Assembly (NCBI RefSeq): GCF_018274385.1
Contig: NZ_JAAFYZ010000032.1
Location: 1 to 64,000 of the forward strand
Source of the DNA: Catenulispora pinistramenti
GTDB lineage: Bacteria > Actinomycetota > Actinomycetes > Streptomycetales > Catenulisporaceae
Direction of reading: 5' to 3'
DNA length: 64,000 nt
In this document: in pieces, positions 52,576 to 61,702 of the stretch
How the letters are laid out: each line of letters starts with the position of its first letter
Numbering within the stretch: position 1 is the first letter of the stretch
The notes under the pieces: model-generated
Database searches by the model: none
What the model was told of the DNA's origin: nothing
The model's input: the letters and a program-made list of their open reading frames with translations, nothing else
Made by a program: the position numbers and the translations under genes

Positions 52576-53451
52576 ATGGCTGACCAGCAGAAGCAGCAGT
52601 GGGTCCTCACCCTGTCGTGTCCGGACACCCCCGGTGTCGTACACGGCGTCGCGAACTACCTCCTCATGACCGGTTGCACCATTCTGGACAGCCAGCAGTA
52701 CGGCGACCCGGACTCGGGGCTGTTCTTCATGCGGGTCAGCTTCGAGCGGGTGCACGACGAGGTCACCCTGGAGCAGCTCAACAGCAGTTTCGCCGCAGTC
52801 GGCGCGACCTTCCGGATGGACTGGCGGATCCGCGACGCCCGCGAGCTGATGCCGGTGGTGCTGATGGTCAGCAAGTTCGGGCACTGCCTGAACGACCTGC
52901 TGTTCCGGGCCGGCACCGGGGCGCTGCCGGTGCGGATCGCGGCAGTGGTGTCCAACCACAGCGACTTCGAGGAGCTGACCCGCTCCTACGGCGTGGACTT
53001 CGTGCACCTGCCGGTCGCCGCCGGGGACGCCGAGGCCAAGGCGAAGTCCGAGGCCGCGCTGCTGGAGGTGGTCCAGAGCCGGGGCGTGGAGCTGGTCGTG
53101 CTGGCCCGCTACATGCAGGTGCTCACCGACGACGTCTGCAAGGCGCTGGAGGGCCGGATAATCAATATCCACCACTCCTTCCTGCCGAGCTTCAAGGGCG
53201 CCAAGCCCTACCACCAGGCGCACGCCCGCGGCGTGAAGCTGATCGGCGCCACCGCTCACTACGTCACCGCCGACCTGGACGAGGGCCCGATCATCGAGCA
53301 GGAGGTGGCCCGGGTCGGGCACGGCGTCAGCCCCGAGCAGCTGGTCGCCGTCGGCCGCGACGTCGAGTGCCAGGTGCTGGCCCGCGCCGTGAAGTGGCAC
53401 GCCGAGCACCGGGTACTGCTGAACGGGAGCCGCACGGTCGTCTTCGCCTGA
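52576..53451 (+). CDS. purU: Formyltetrahydrofolate deformylase
   Basis: A 291-residue PurU. The N-terminal ACT domain (VLTLSCPDTPGVVHGVANYLL) is followed by a formyltransferase-fold domain with IINIHHSFLPSFKGAKPYHQAHARGVKLIGATAHYV and DLDEGPIIEQE, which contain the catalytic Asn, His and Asp. It hydrolyses 10-formyl-THF to formate and THF, balancing one-carbon pools. The start is ATG 52576; an in-frame ATG at 52567 is possible. Followed by a strong hairpin. Confidence 0.95.
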   Translation: MADQQKQQWVLTLSCPDTPGVVHGVANYLLMTGCTILDSQQYGDPDSGLFFMRVSFERVHDEVTLEQLNSSFAAVGATFRMDWRIRDARELMPVVLMVSKFGHCLNDLLFRAGTGALPVRIAAVVSNHSDFEELTRSYGVDFVHLPVAAGDAEAKAKSEAALLEVVQSRGVELVVLARYMQVLTDDVCKALEGRIINIHHSFLPSFKGAKPYHQAHARGVKLIGATAHYVTADLDEGPIIEQEVARVGHGVSPEQLVAVGRDVECQVLARAVKWHAEHRVLLNGSRTVVFA

Positions 53452-53487
53452 GCACGCGGGCACGAGCACGAGCACGCGCACGGCGAA

Positions 53488-53519
53488 GCCCTGAGAAGCG
53501 CGGAAACGCTTCTCAGGGC
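53488..53519. terminator. Hairpin terminator after purU
   Basis: GCCCTGAGAAGCG and its complement form a perfect 13-bp stem with loop CGGAAA, 37 bp after the purU stop, between convergent genes. Confidence 0.88.
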
Positions 53520-53564
53520 CGACCTCAGTTCATACCGACCTCAGTTCATACCGACCTCAGTTCA
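53519..53564. repeat. 16-bp direct repeat, 2.9 copies
   Basis: CCGACCTCAGTTCATA occurs at 53519-53534 and 53535-53550, and CCGACCTCAGTTCA at 53551-53564. The last unit contains the stop codon of the leftward gene ending at 53562. Confidence 0.92.
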
Positions 53565-54701
53565 CGAGGACGAGCTCCCCGAAGGCGACGAGGGCGTGGA
53601 CAGGCTGGAAGAAGCCCCGCTCCCCAACGGCTGCGACGACCAGGACTGGCCCGACGAAGGCCCGCTCCCGGATGGCGATGAGGGCGACGACTGGCCTGTC
53701 GAAGCCCCGCTGTCCGACGGCGATGACGGCCACGACAAGCTGGACGAACCCGCACTCCCCGAAGGCGGACTCGACGGGTACCCGCCCGGCGGCGGGTACG
53801 ACTCCGAGTTTGAAGCACCGCTGGACGGCGTCCAGGAACCGCTCGGCGGCGCCATGGACTGCAGCTGCTCGGTGATGTCCGCCAGGTGCCGCACCTGCGC
53901 CTTCGCGTAGCCGAGGAACCCCGGATCGGTCAGGATCTTCGCCAGCTGGGCATCGGTCAACAGCGGAACCGGACCGGTCGGCCCCGCCATCCCGTTCAGC
54001 CCGCCGGTGACCGAGGTCCCCAGGATGAGATCGACGCGCGGGTCCTTCAACCCCGCCGCGACGTACCCGGCGCTCGGCTCCCCCGACGGCCCGCCGGCCA
54101 CGACCACGGTCCCGCCGGCGGTGCTGGTCTGGACGCAGTCGGACGGCGCTGGAACGCCGCAGCCGAGCTGATGCCCGTCCAGCGACGAAGCCGGCTCCGC
54201 CGACGGGAACATGTAGTTCGTCTTGCCGTCCGGCCCGGTGAGGATGAGCACCCACTTGCCCGTCGGCTGGACGGTGAACCCCGCGGGCAGCGCCGCCTGG
54301 ATGTACTTCGCCGATCCCGCGGCGAAGTCGATGCCGAAGTTCTGCTCCTCGTTGTACAGCTCGCAGTACTTCTGCAAGTCCTTCGTGACCGTGCCGCTCG
54401 CCGAGCAGTACGGCGTCCACCAGCTCCCCTCCGGTCCGGACGGGGAAGCATCCGACCGGTGTGTCTGGGCGCCCGAGGGCGTCCCGCCGCCGGCGTTCAC
54501 GGTGCTCCCGGACCCGCCGCTCATAGCGGCCACCCCGGTCCCCACCGCGAGCACCGCCAGCGCCGCCGCGCCGGACAGCACCCAGTCCCGCCGCCGCCGG
54601 CGCGTTCCCCAGTCCATGGCGTCGTCGATGACGTCCCGGTGCTGTGGCTCGTCCTGCGGCGCCGGGAGGGCGCCGGACAACAGCTCACGCATGTCGCTCA
54701 C
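53562..54701 (-). CDS. Single-pass membrane protein, putative sigma-factor partner
   Basis: A 379-residue protein. The start GTG 54701 (or ATG 54692) has GGGAGAAG upstream, 14 bp after the sigma-factor stop. A short cytosolic region is followed by RRRRDW and a transmembrane helix (VLSGAAALAVLAVGTGVAAM, about 40-60), an extracytoplasmic domain of about 200 residues with four Cys, and a 100-residue Ser/Pro/Gly-rich tail. The location after an ECF-like sigma gene suggests a regulator or sensor, though no ZAS anti-sigma motif is present. Function not otherwise recognised. Confidence 0.75.
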   Translation of the reverse strand: MSDMRELLSGALPAPQDEPQHRDVIDDAMDWGTRRRRRDWVLSGAAALAVLAVGTGVAAMSGGSGSTVNAGGGTPSGAQTHRSDASPSGPEGSWWTPYCSASGTVTKDLQKYCELYNEEQNFGIDFAAGSAKYIQAALPAGFTVQPTGKWVLILTGPDGKTNYMFPSAEPASSLDGHQLGCGVPAPSDCVQTSTAGGTVVVAGGPSGEPSAGYVAAGLKDPRVDLILGTSVTGGLNGMAGPTGPVPLLTDAQLAKILTDPGFLGYAKAQVRHLADITEQLQSMAPPSGSWTPSSGASNSESYPPPGGYPSSPPSGSAGSSSLSWPSSPSDSGASTGQSSPSSPSGSGPSSGQSWSSQPLGSGASSSLSTPSSPSGSSSS

Positions 54702-54715
54702 AGTTCTTCTCCCAG

Positions 54716-55249
54716 CTAGTCGTGGATGAGCTCGCTGACGGCGGTACCGAGCCGCTGCCGCAGAATCGCGATCGCCCGGGACGTCTGGCTTTTCACCGTT
54801 CCGGGCGACACCCCCAGCGCGTCGGCCGTCTGGTCGACGCTCAGGTCCTCCCAGAACCGCAGGACGACGACCGCCCGGGCCCGGGGCGGCAGCGTGTCGA
54901 GTGCGCTGCGCACCGCGAGCCGCAAGGCGGCGTCGTCGGCCGGGGAGGCCGGTTCGGGGGCGTCGTCGAGGGCGACGGTCGCGTGGTCCTTCTGCTTGAG
55001 ATCCAGGAAGGCGCGGTACAGCACCGTGCGGGCGTAGGCGTCGATCGAATCGGCGCGCTGCACCCGGGGCCAGGACCGGAACAGCCGACCGAAGGTCGTC
55101 TGGACCAAGTCCTCGGCGGTGTGCCAGTTCCCGCACAACAGGTACGCGCTACGGCGCAGGTGCGGCTGTGCGCCCACGGCGTACTCACGGAACTGTTCGC
55201 GGGCCTCGGCCGAACCGCCATGCGCCAGCGGGCTCTTGAGTTTCCTCAC
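54716..55249 (-). CDS. ECF RNA polymerase sigma factor (SigE family)
   Basis: A 177-residue sigma factor. Region 2 is at about 20-90 (FREYAVGAQPHLRRSAYLLCGNWHTAEDLVQTTFGRLFRSW, AYARTVLYRAFLD) and region 4 at about 112-165 (LDTLPPRARAVVVLRFWEDLSVDQTADALGVSPGTVKSQTSRAI). The pattern is that of the actinobacterial SigE-type ECF group (as in RNA polymerase SigE-family annotations), not the M. tuberculosis SigE orthologue itself. GTG 55249. Co-transcribed with the membrane protein gene downstream. Confidence 0.93.
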   Translation of the reverse strand: MRKLKSPLAHGGSAEAREQFREYAVGAQPHLRRSAYLLCGNWHTAEDLVQTTFGRLFRSWPRVQRADSIDAYARTVLYRAFLDLKQKDHATVALDDAPEPASPADDAALRLAVRSALDTLPPRARAVVVLRFWEDLSVDQTADALGVSPGTVKSQTSRAIAILRQRLGTAVSELIHD

Positions 55250-55333
55250 ATCAGGTATGACCGGAGTGCGGCCCCCGCGGTTGGAACAGGGAACGTATTT
55301 CCCCGCCCCGTATCCGCGTCCCCTATTACGGGG

Positions 55334-55984
55334 CTAGACCGGGACCTCATGGCCGATCGCCATAAGCAGCGCGCCGAGCTGCACGATCAGCTGCTGCTCG
55401 ACCTCCACCCGGGCCAGGTCCTGGTGCTTCAGCCAGTCCAGTACCGCGGTCTCGGCGGCGGCGACCCAGCACTTGAGGGTCATCCGGACCAGTGGGTCCA
55501 CCGGAGTGGGCTCCCCAAGGCCTTCCACGAGGAGTTCATAGACGGTGTCCTCCACGGAGTGCACCAGCGCGGCCGACTCCCCGCCCGATCCGTAGGCCGC
55601 GGATCCGCCGAGCAGCGCCACGAACCCCGCGGAGTGCGCCTCGGCGAACTCCACGAACGCGCGCACCGCGCGATCCAGCCGCTGCAACGGCGTGTCGCCC
55701 GGCTCGACCTGGGCCAGCCGCCGGGTCAGCTCGGCGGCGGCCTTGGACAGCGCGGCGGCGTAGAGCTCCTGCTTGGTCCCGAAGTAGTGGTAGACCAGGG
55801 CGCGCGAGGCACCGGCGGCCTGCGCCACGTCGTCGACCGAGACCTCCTCCGGGCCGCGGCTGGCGAGCAGGTCCAGCGCCGCCTCGATCAGCTCGTCGCG
55901 GCGGCGGTCCACCGAGAGCCGGCGCCGGGGGGCCGTGCGCGTGGCGGAGGGGACGGGCTGGGAGCTGCGGGACTCGGACTGCAC
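55334..55984 (-). CDS. TetR-family transcriptional regulator
   Basis: A 216-residue TetR protein. The N-terminal HTH is LIEAALDLLASRGPEEVSVDDVAQAAGASRALVYHYFGTKQELYAAAL; the C-terminal ligand domain has no motif that names a ligand. The start GTG 55984 leaves about 20 flexible residues before the HTH. It diverges from the RibD-like reductase gene across about 200 bp and may control it. Confidence 0.92.
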   Translation of the reverse strand: MQSESRSSQPVPSATRTAPRRRLSVDRRRDELIEAALDLLASRGPEEVSVDDVAQAAGASRALVYHYFGTKQELYAAALSKAAAELTRRLAQVEPGDTPLQRLDRAVRAFVEFAEAHSAGFVALLGGSAAYGSGGESAALVHSVEDTVYELLVEGLGEPTPVDPLVRMTLKCWVAAAETAVLDWLKHQDLARVEVEQQLIVQLGALLMAIGHEVPV

Positions 55985-56182
55985 ATCGCCATGCTGCCAT
56001 GTCCGGGGCGAGGAGCGAATCGGTGAGCGTGTCGCGACCGTTCCTGAATCTTCTTCAGTCTTCCTGATTCTGCCTCCGCGACTGATGTGGAACCGGCCGA
56101 TAAGTATCGGCGGGGCGGGTCGTCTGAGGAAGTGGCGGCCCGCTCGACCAGATGACAGCCCGCTCGGCCCAAGGAGAACGCG

Positions 56183-56728
56183 ATGCGCAAGGTGGTGGTG
56201 ACCCAGTTCGTTTCCCTCGACGGAGTGGCCGAGGCCGCCGACAAGTTCCGCACCGGCTGGGACGACGTGGTGGACGCCAGCGGCGCCGAGATCATCGCCA
56301 CCCAGGACGCGGTCATCCTCGGCCACCGCACCTACGACGAGTGGTGCGCGTTCTGGCCGGGCAGCGACATCGAGCCGTTCGCCACGTTCATCAACAAGGC
56401 GCCGAAGTACGTCGCCGCGTCCACCCCGCTGGCGACCCAGTGGAACAACGCCACCGCGATCGACGGCGACCTGATCGAGTTCGTCCGCGAGCTCAAGAAC
56501 TCCGCCGGCGGCGACATCGGCGTCCACGGCAGCATCGCGGTGGCCCAGTCGCTGCTCACCGCCGGCGTCGTCGACGAGCTGCGGCTCCCGGTCGTCCCGG
56601 TGGTCGTCGGCCACGGCCGACGGCTGCTGGACGGGCTGCCGCACATCGGTCTGGAACTGATCCGGAACGTGGGGACGCCGTCCGGCTACCTGCTGGCCGA
56701 CTACCACGTCGTCGGATCCGCCGGCTGA
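56183..56728 (+). CDS. Dihydrofolate-reductase-like (RibD C-terminal) protein
   Basis: A 181-residue protein of the RibD_C/DHFR-like family: MRKVVVTQFVSLDGVAEA opening, AVILGHRTYDEWCAFW, and DIGVHGSIAVAQSLLTAGVVDELRLPVVPVVVGHGRRLL. These streptomycete proteins bind NADPH in the DHFR fold but are distinct from FolA. The start ATG 56183 has AAGGAGAACGCG upstream. Function unknown; it may be controlled by the divergent TetR. Confidence 0.92.
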   Translation: MRKVVVTQFVSLDGVAEAADKFRTGWDDVVDASGAEIIATQDAVILGHRTYDEWCAFWPGSDIEPFATFINKAPKYVAASTPLATQWNNATAIDGDLIEFVRELKNSAGGDIGVHGSIAVAQSLLTAGVVDELRLPVVPVVVGHGRRLLDGLPHIGLELIRNVGTPSGYLLADYHVVGSAG

Positions 56729-56769
56729 AGCCGCGAGTCACACCCGGTGTCCGTTCCGGGAACGGGGTC

Positions 56770-56798
56770 TTGTCGGCGGGGGCCCCGGCGCTTACATT
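56770..56798 (+). promoter_or_regulatory. SigA-type promoter giving a leaderless mRNA
   Basis: TTGTCG (56770-56775), a 17-base spacer and TACATT (56793-56798) form a good -35/-10 pair. The -10 ends seven bases before the GTG at 56806, so the transcript is expected to start at the GTG itself. Confidence 0.7.
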
Positions 56799-56805
56799 AG
56801 ACGCC

Positions 56806-57687
56806 GTGTCCAATAAAACCGGTCCCACGTCCGAGGCCCTGCAGCGCCACCGTGACGCCCAGGCGCTGGCCTACCGCTGCGCCGAGACGGTCGGCGCGGG
56901 ACTGGAGGCCGGCGTCACCGAGCGGGAGGTCGCGCGGCGGATGCGCGCCTTCCTGCGGGAGAACGGCGTCGCGGACTTCTTCCACATCCCCTTCGCCTGG
57001 TTCGGGGAGCGCACGGCGTTCCGGTCGCTGAAAGGCCCGTGGACGCCGCTGCACTTCTTCCCGACCAACAAGCGGCTCAAGGAGGGGATGTCCTACGTCC
57101 TCGACTGCTCCCCGGTCGTCGACGGCTACGTCTCCGACATCGGCTACGCCGGGGTACTCGGTAAGCCCGGTGACAACCGCATCTTCGACGCCCTTATGCG
57201 CGACCTCGCGCAATACCGGACCCTGATCCTGGACCGGATCAAGGCCGGGGACACCCTCTCCGAGGTCTATGCGGCGGTCGACGTACTCATCGCGCAGCAG
57301 GGCTACGAGTCCCGCCACAAGGTCTACCCGGGCAGCGTCATCGGCCACCAGGTCGGCCGGATGACCCAGCGCCGCAACATGGGCCGCTACGCCTTCGGGT
57401 TCGGCCTGCGCACCCTGGAGACCTTGGGCCGGGAGATCGTCACCGAGGGCATCAAGGGCCGCTCCCCGCTGTGGGCCGGCGGTCGCGCCTCCCGCCACGC
57501 CCCCACGCCGGGGCTCTGGGCGGTCGAGCCGCACATCGGCTTCCGCAACGTCGGGGTGAAGTTCGAAGAGTTGCTGGTCGTCACCGAGGACGACGCCTTC
57601 TGGCTGGACGACGACCTGCCGCACGTCCGGCGGTGGCAGGAGCAGGGCCTGGCGGCCGTCCCGGTGCTGGAAGGCGCGCGCTCATGA
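56806..57687 (+). CDS. M24-family metallopeptidase-like protein
   Basis: A 293-residue pita-bread-fold protein. Metal ligands fit the M24 pattern: two Asp in VLDCSPVVDGYVSDIGY, His in VIGHQVGR, Glu in WAVEPHIG and Glu in KFEELLVV. It resembles aminopeptidase P/methionine aminopeptidase relatives, but its short N-terminus and non-standard central region leave substrate open. GTG 56806 is preceded directly by a promoter. It overlaps the next gene by four bases (ATGA), so translation is coupled with the EphD-like gene. Confidence 0.88.
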   Translation: MSNKTGPTSEALQRHRDAQALAYRCAETVGAGLEAGVTEREVARRMRAFLRENGVADFFHIPFAWFGERTAFRSLKGPWTPLHFFPTNKRLKEGMSYVLDCSPVVDGYVSDIGYAGVLGKPGDNRIFDALMRDLAQYRTLILDRIKAGDTLSEVYAAVDVLIAQQGYESRHKVYPGSVIGHQVGRMTQRRNMGRYAFGFGLRTLETLGREIVTEGIKGRSPLWAGGRASRHAPTPGLWAVEPHIGFRNVGVKFEELLVVTEDDAFWLDDDLPHVRRWQEQGLAAVPVLEGARS

Positions 57688-59456
57688 CCCAGGACGTCCG
57701 CACCCTGGCGGTGACCGTGGAGGGCGGCAAGCTCTCCGTCCGCACTTATGGGGACCCCTCGAAGCCGACCGTATTGCTGGTGCACGGCTACCCCGACACC
57801 CAGGCGGTGTGGGACGGCGTGGTGTCCGAACTCGTCGACGACTTCCACGTCGTCACCTACGACACCCGCGGCATCGGCGCCTCCAAGGGGCCGCTGTTCA
57901 AGCACGGCTACACCCTGCAACTCCTCGCGGACGACCTCTACGCGGTCGCCGACATCGTGGCTCCGGACCAGCCGGTGCACCTGGTCGGTCACGACTGGGG
58001 ATCCATCCAGGCCTGGGAAGCGGTCACGCGCGCGGATTCCGCACAGCGTTTCCTCTCCTATACGTCCATCTCCGGGCCGTGCCTGGACCACGCTGCCATG
58101 TGGACGCGCTCCGGGATCCGTAAACCGACACCCAAAGCGGCCGTGCGCTCGTTGAAACAGGCGCTCGCGTCCTGGTACATCGTCGTGTTCCACCTGCCGG
58201 TGGGACCGCGGGTGGCATGGCGGTTGGGGCTGGCCAAGCAGTGGCCGCGGATCATCAGGGCCATGGAGGGGACCAGACTCGACCCCTCTCCTACTCTCCA
58301 TAGAGACGGTTCGCGCGGTGTCCTCTATTACCGCGCCAACATGCTGCCCAAGATGCGGCATCCCGAGGAGCGGCCGACCACCGTTCCGGTCCAGGTGCTC
58401 ACACCGACCGGCGACCGGTTCGTCACTCCGGCTCTGGCCGCACAGGCGCCGGCCCCGTGGACGGAGCGGCTCTATGTGCGCAAGGTCCATGGCGGCCATT
58501 GGATCGTCGTGAAGAAGCCCGCACTGATCGCCGAGCGGATTCGCGAGTTCGTCCAGTCCAGCATCGCGACTCCGGGAGGACCCGAGCCTGTGCGTTCCCT
58601 ATTGCGTGCCGAGGCTAAGCAAGGCACTAAAGACCGGCCGGAGTTCGAGGACAAGCTCGTCGTCATCACCGGCGCCGGATCCGGGATCGGCCGCGCCACG
58701 GCGTTGGCGTTCGCCGAGAAGGGCGCGGACATCGTCGTCGCCGACATCGACTCGGTCGCCGCGGCCCGGACCGTGGAGCTCGTGGAACTGCTCGGTGCGC
58801 GGGGATACCCCTACACCGTGGACGTCTCCTCCGGCGAGGCCATGGAGGCGTTCGCCAATGACGTGAAGGCGACCGCCGGTGTCCCCGACGTCGTGGTCAA
58901 CAACGCCGGCATCGGGATGTCCGGGCCGTTCCTCGCCACCGAGGTGAAGGACTGGGAGAAGATCCTCGGCGTCAACGTCTGGGGCGTCATCCACGGCGCG
59001 CGGTGTTTCGGCGAGATGATGCGGGAGCGCGGCGAGGGCGGGCACATAGTGAACCTCGCGTCCGCGGCCGCTTATACGCCGTCGCGCACGCTGTCCGCCT
59101 ATTCGACCTCCAAGGCCGCGGTCCTCATGCTCTCCGAGTGCCTGCGCGCGGAGTTCGCCCGCTACGGCATCGGCGTCTCGGCGATCTGCCCCGGCTTCAT
59201 CGCCACCAACATCACCCGGACCACGAAGTTCGTCGGGCAGAGCGCGGAGCAGCAGGAGCGCACCCGGCAGCGCATCACCGGCTTGTACCGGAGGCGGAAC
59301 TTCGGGCCGGACAAGGTGGCCGAGCGCATCGTGGACGCGGTGCGGCGCGACAAGCCGGTGGTGCCGGTCGCGCTGGAGGCCAAGGCCGGCAAGGCCATTT
59401 CCCGGCTGTCCCCGGCGCTGGCGCGCCGGATGGCGAAGATCGACCCGACCGGCTGA
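57684..59456 (+). CDS. ephD: EphD-like epoxide hydrolase-SDR fusion
   Basis: A 590-residue two-domain enzyme. Residues 1-300 form an alpha/beta-hydrolase (HGYPD at 34-38, nucleophile Asp104 in GHDWGS, His in HGGHWIV). Residues about 320-590 are a short-chain dehydrogenase (TGAGSGIG near 329, NNAG, Tyr473 and Lys477 in YSTSK). Length and order match M. tuberculosis EphD (Rv2214c, 592 aa), implicated in epoxide and mycolate/lipid metabolism. Here the organism need not make mycolates, so another lipid epoxide is possible. Start ATG 57684 overlaps the M24 gene. Cytosolic or membrane-associated. Confidence 0.92.
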   Translation: MTQDVRTLAVTVEGGKLSVRTYGDPSKPTVLLVHGYPDTQAVWDGVVSELVDDFHVVTYDTRGIGASKGPLFKHGYTLQLLADDLYAVADIVAPDQPVHLVGHDWGSIQAWEAVTRADSAQRFLSYTSISGPCLDHAAMWTRSGIRKPTPKAAVRSLKQALASWYIVVFHLPVGPRVAWRLGLAKQWPRIIRAMEGTRLDPSPTLHRDGSRGVLYYRANMLPKMRHPEERPTTVPVQVLTPTGDRFVTPALAAQAPAPWTERLYVRKVHGGHWIVVKKPALIAERIREFVQSSIATPGGPEPVRSLLRAEAKQGTKDRPEFEDKLVVITGAGSGIGRATALAFAEKGADIVVADIDSVAAARTVELVELLGARGYPYTVDVSSGEAMEAFANDVKATAGVPDVVVNNAGIGMSGPFLATEVKDWEKILGVNVWGVIHGARCFGEMMRERGEGGHIVNLASAAAYTPSRTLSAYSTSKAAVLMLSECLRAEFARYGIGVSAICPGFIATNITRTTKFVGQSAEQQERTRQRITGLYRRRNFGPDKVAERIVDAVRRDKPVVPVALEAKAGKAISRLSPALARRMAKIDPTG

Positions 59457-59469
59457 GGAGCTGATCGAC

Positions 59470-60432
59470 ATGGCTGATACCCCGGCAGGCCGCGGCTCGG
59501 CAGCGGAACTCGACGAGCGGCACCCGGACCTGAAGCCGCGGCGCGTGAAGTTCGACTGGGAGAACACGCCGCTGCACTGGATCCCCGAGGACCCGTACGC
59601 GACGCACATCATCAACGTGCTGCACCTGTTGCTGCCAGCCGGCGAGCGCTGGTTTGTGCACGTCTACAAGCAGGTGCTGCCCTACATCCGCGACGAACGG
59701 CTCAAGGCCGAGGTCAAGGGCTTCATGGGCCAGGAGGGCACGCACGCGGTCGCGCACCAGAATGTGCTGTACCACATGAAGGTGCAGGGGCTGGATCCCG
59801 ATCCGTTCGTCGGGCAGATCGAGTGGCTCTTCGAGCAGCTGCTCGGCGACACCACGATGCCGCCGTTCGCCCGCAAGAAGTGGCTGCGCGAGCGGCTGGC
59901 GATCATCGCGGCGATCGAGCACTTCACCGCGGTGCTCGGCAAGTGGATCGTCGACTCCCGCGGCCTGGACGCGGCCGGCGCCGACCCGGTGATGCTGGAC
60001 CTGCTGCGCTGGCACGGCGCCGAGGAGGTGGAGCACCGGTCGGTGGCGTACGACGTGTTCATGCACCTGGACGGCTCCTACGCCCGGCGCACCCGCGCGA
60101 TGATCGTGACCTCGGTGGCGTTCGCCTGGATCTGGGGCCGCGGCGCGAAGTTCATGGTCGCCGCCGACCCGAACGGCCTGCGGCCCGGCCGCCCGCCGCA
60201 CATGACCGAGCGCGAGTTCCTGGGCCGGTTCCGCGCCGCCGCCCGGCGCGACCGCCTGCCCACGCTGGCCAGCCTGGTCGCGGAGGTACCGAAGTACCTC
60301 AAGCCGTCGTATCACCCGTCGCGCCACGGATCCACGCAGTCGGCGCTGGACTATCTGGCGATCTCCCCGGCCGCCGTCTACGCGGCCGAACTCGCGGCCG
60401 CGCGCAAGGACGGCGTGGAGAGCGCCGGCTGA
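59470..60432 (+). CDS. Metal-dependent hydrolase family protein (PF10118-like)
   Basis: A 320-residue, mostly helical protein. The carboxylate/His motifs GQEGTHAVAH, AAIEHFTA and HGAEEVEHRSVAYD resemble a ferritin-like di-metal site. Homologues are annotated as predicted metal-dependent hydrolases. It follows the EphD-like gene by 13 bp with a GAGGAG ribosome site, so it is the third gene of the operon and likely acts on the same substrate class. A strong terminator follows. Confidence 0.88.
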   Translation: MADTPAGRGSAAELDERHPDLKPRRVKFDWENTPLHWIPEDPYATHIINVLHLLLPAGERWFVHVYKQVLPYIRDERLKAEVKGFMGQEGTHAVAHQNVLYHMKVQGLDPDPFVGQIEWLFEQLLGDTTMPPFARKKWLRERLAIIAAIEHFTAVLGKWIVDSRGLDAAGADPVMLDLLRWHGAEEVEHRSVAYDVFMHLDGSYARRTRAMIVTSVAFAWIWGRGAKFMVAADPNGLRPGRPPHMTEREFLGRFRAAARRDRLPTLASLVAEVPKYLKPSYHPSRHGSTQSALDYLAISPAAVYAAELAAARKDGVESAG

Positions 60433-60460
60433 GCCGCGCACTCGGAAGTGCCCCCAGGAC

Positions 60461-60503
60461 GGCGGGGCCGTGGCGGATCAGGGCCGCCGCGGCCCCGCCT
60501 TTT
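60461..60503 (+). terminator. Hairpin terminator with T-run after the ephD operon
   Basis: GGCGGGGCCGTGGCGG (60461-60476) pairs with 60484-60499 across loop ATCAGGG with one wobble pair, and is followed directly by TTTT. Confidence 0.9.
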
Positions 60504-60574
60504 ACCGGTTTTTGATCACGCAGCACGCCCGTTTTCCGATGATTCGTGTCAGCACAACGATCTAGCATGAGGCC

Positions 60575-61702
60575 ATGCAGCAAAGCACGGATGTCTCCGA
60601 CCCCTCCTGTCAGTCCGGCCGCGTCTGGGTGGACGAGGCGATCCGGCGCGTCTCGGCGGACGCCAACCGCTCCGCCGACACCCACCTGATCCCGCTCCGG
60701 CTCCCCGATCCGTGGGCCGAGTGGGGCATCGACGTGTATCTGAAGGACGAGTCCACGCATCCGACCGGCTCGCTCAAGCACCGGCTGGCGCGCTCGCTGT
60801 TCCTCTACGGCCTCTGCAACGGCTGGATCCGCGAGGGCACCACGATCGTCGAGGCCTCCAGCGGATCCACGGCGGTGTCCGAGGCGTACTTCGCGCGGAT
60901 GCTGGGCCTGCCGTTCGTGGCGGTGATGCCGCGCTCGACCTCCAAGGAGAAGTGCGAGCTCATCGAGTTCCAGGGCGGGGAGTGCCACTTCGTGGACGAC
61001 CCGGGCGCGCTGTATGAGGAGGCCCGCAGGGTCGCCGCCGCGGCCCCGGCCGAGTCCGGCGGCGGCCACTACATGGACCAGTTCACCTACGCCGAGCGGG
61101 CCACCGACTGGCGGGGCAACAACAACATCGCCGAGTCGATCTTCGAGCAGATGAGCCAGGAGCGGCACCCCTGCCCGCGCTGGATCGTGGTCGGGGCCGG
61201 GACCGGCGGCACGTCCGCGACGATCGGCCGGTACCTGCGCTATCAGAGGTACGGCACGCAACTGTGCGTCGTAGACCCGGAGAACTCGGCCTTCTTCGAA
61301 GGCTGGCGCAGCCACGACCCCGACTTCGTCACCGGCAAGGGCTCCCGTATCGAGGGGATCGGACGGCCGCGGGTCGAGCCCTCTTTTCAGCCCGACGTGG
61401 TGGACCGTATGATCCGGGTCCCGGACGCCGCGTCCATCGCCGCGATGCGCACCGTGTCCGAACTCAGCGGTCGCGACGCCGGCGGATCCACCGGCACCAA
61501 TTTCTGGGGCGTGGTGAAGCTGATGTGCGAGCTGCGCGCCGTCGGCGCCCGCGGTTCGATCGTGACATTGCTGTGCGATGGGGGCGACCGGTACCGGAAC
61601 ACGTATAAATCGGACGCGTGGCTGGCCGAGCAAGGGCTCGATCTGGCGCCGCACAACGAGCGGCTGCATGTGGCGCTCGCCACAGGGAAGTGGCCCGACT
61701 GA
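60575..61702 (+). CDS. cds1: PLP-dependent cysteine desulfhydrase Cds1-like
   Basis: A 375-residue fold-type II PLP enzyme. The PLP-binding lysine is Lys68 in GSLKHRLA, and the phosphate-binding glycine loop is [55 protein letters not shown] and [10 protein letters not shown] match the mycobacterial Cds1 (Rv3684) family, which converts L-cysteine to H2S, pyruvate and ammonia. It is often annotated as cysteine synthase family. ATG 60575. Stand-alone gene. Confidence 0.88.
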   Translation: MQQSTDVSDPSCQSGRVWVDEAIRRVSADANRSADTHLIPLRLPDPWAEWGIDVYLKDESTHPTGSLKHRLARSLFLYGLCNGWIREGTTIVEASSGSTAVSEAYFARMLGLPFVAVMPRSTSKEKCELIEFQGGECHFVDDPGALYEEARRVAAAAPAESGGGHYMDQFTYAERATDWRGNNNIAESIFEQMSQERHPCPRWIVVGAGTGGTSATIGRYLRYQRYGTQLCVVDPENSAFFEGWRSHDPDFVTGKGSRIEGIGRPRVEPSFQPDVVDRMIRVPDAASIAAMRTVSELSGRDAGGSTGTNFWGVVKLMCELRAVGARGSIVTLLCDGGDRYRNTYKSDAWLAEQGLDLAPHNERLHVALATGKWPD

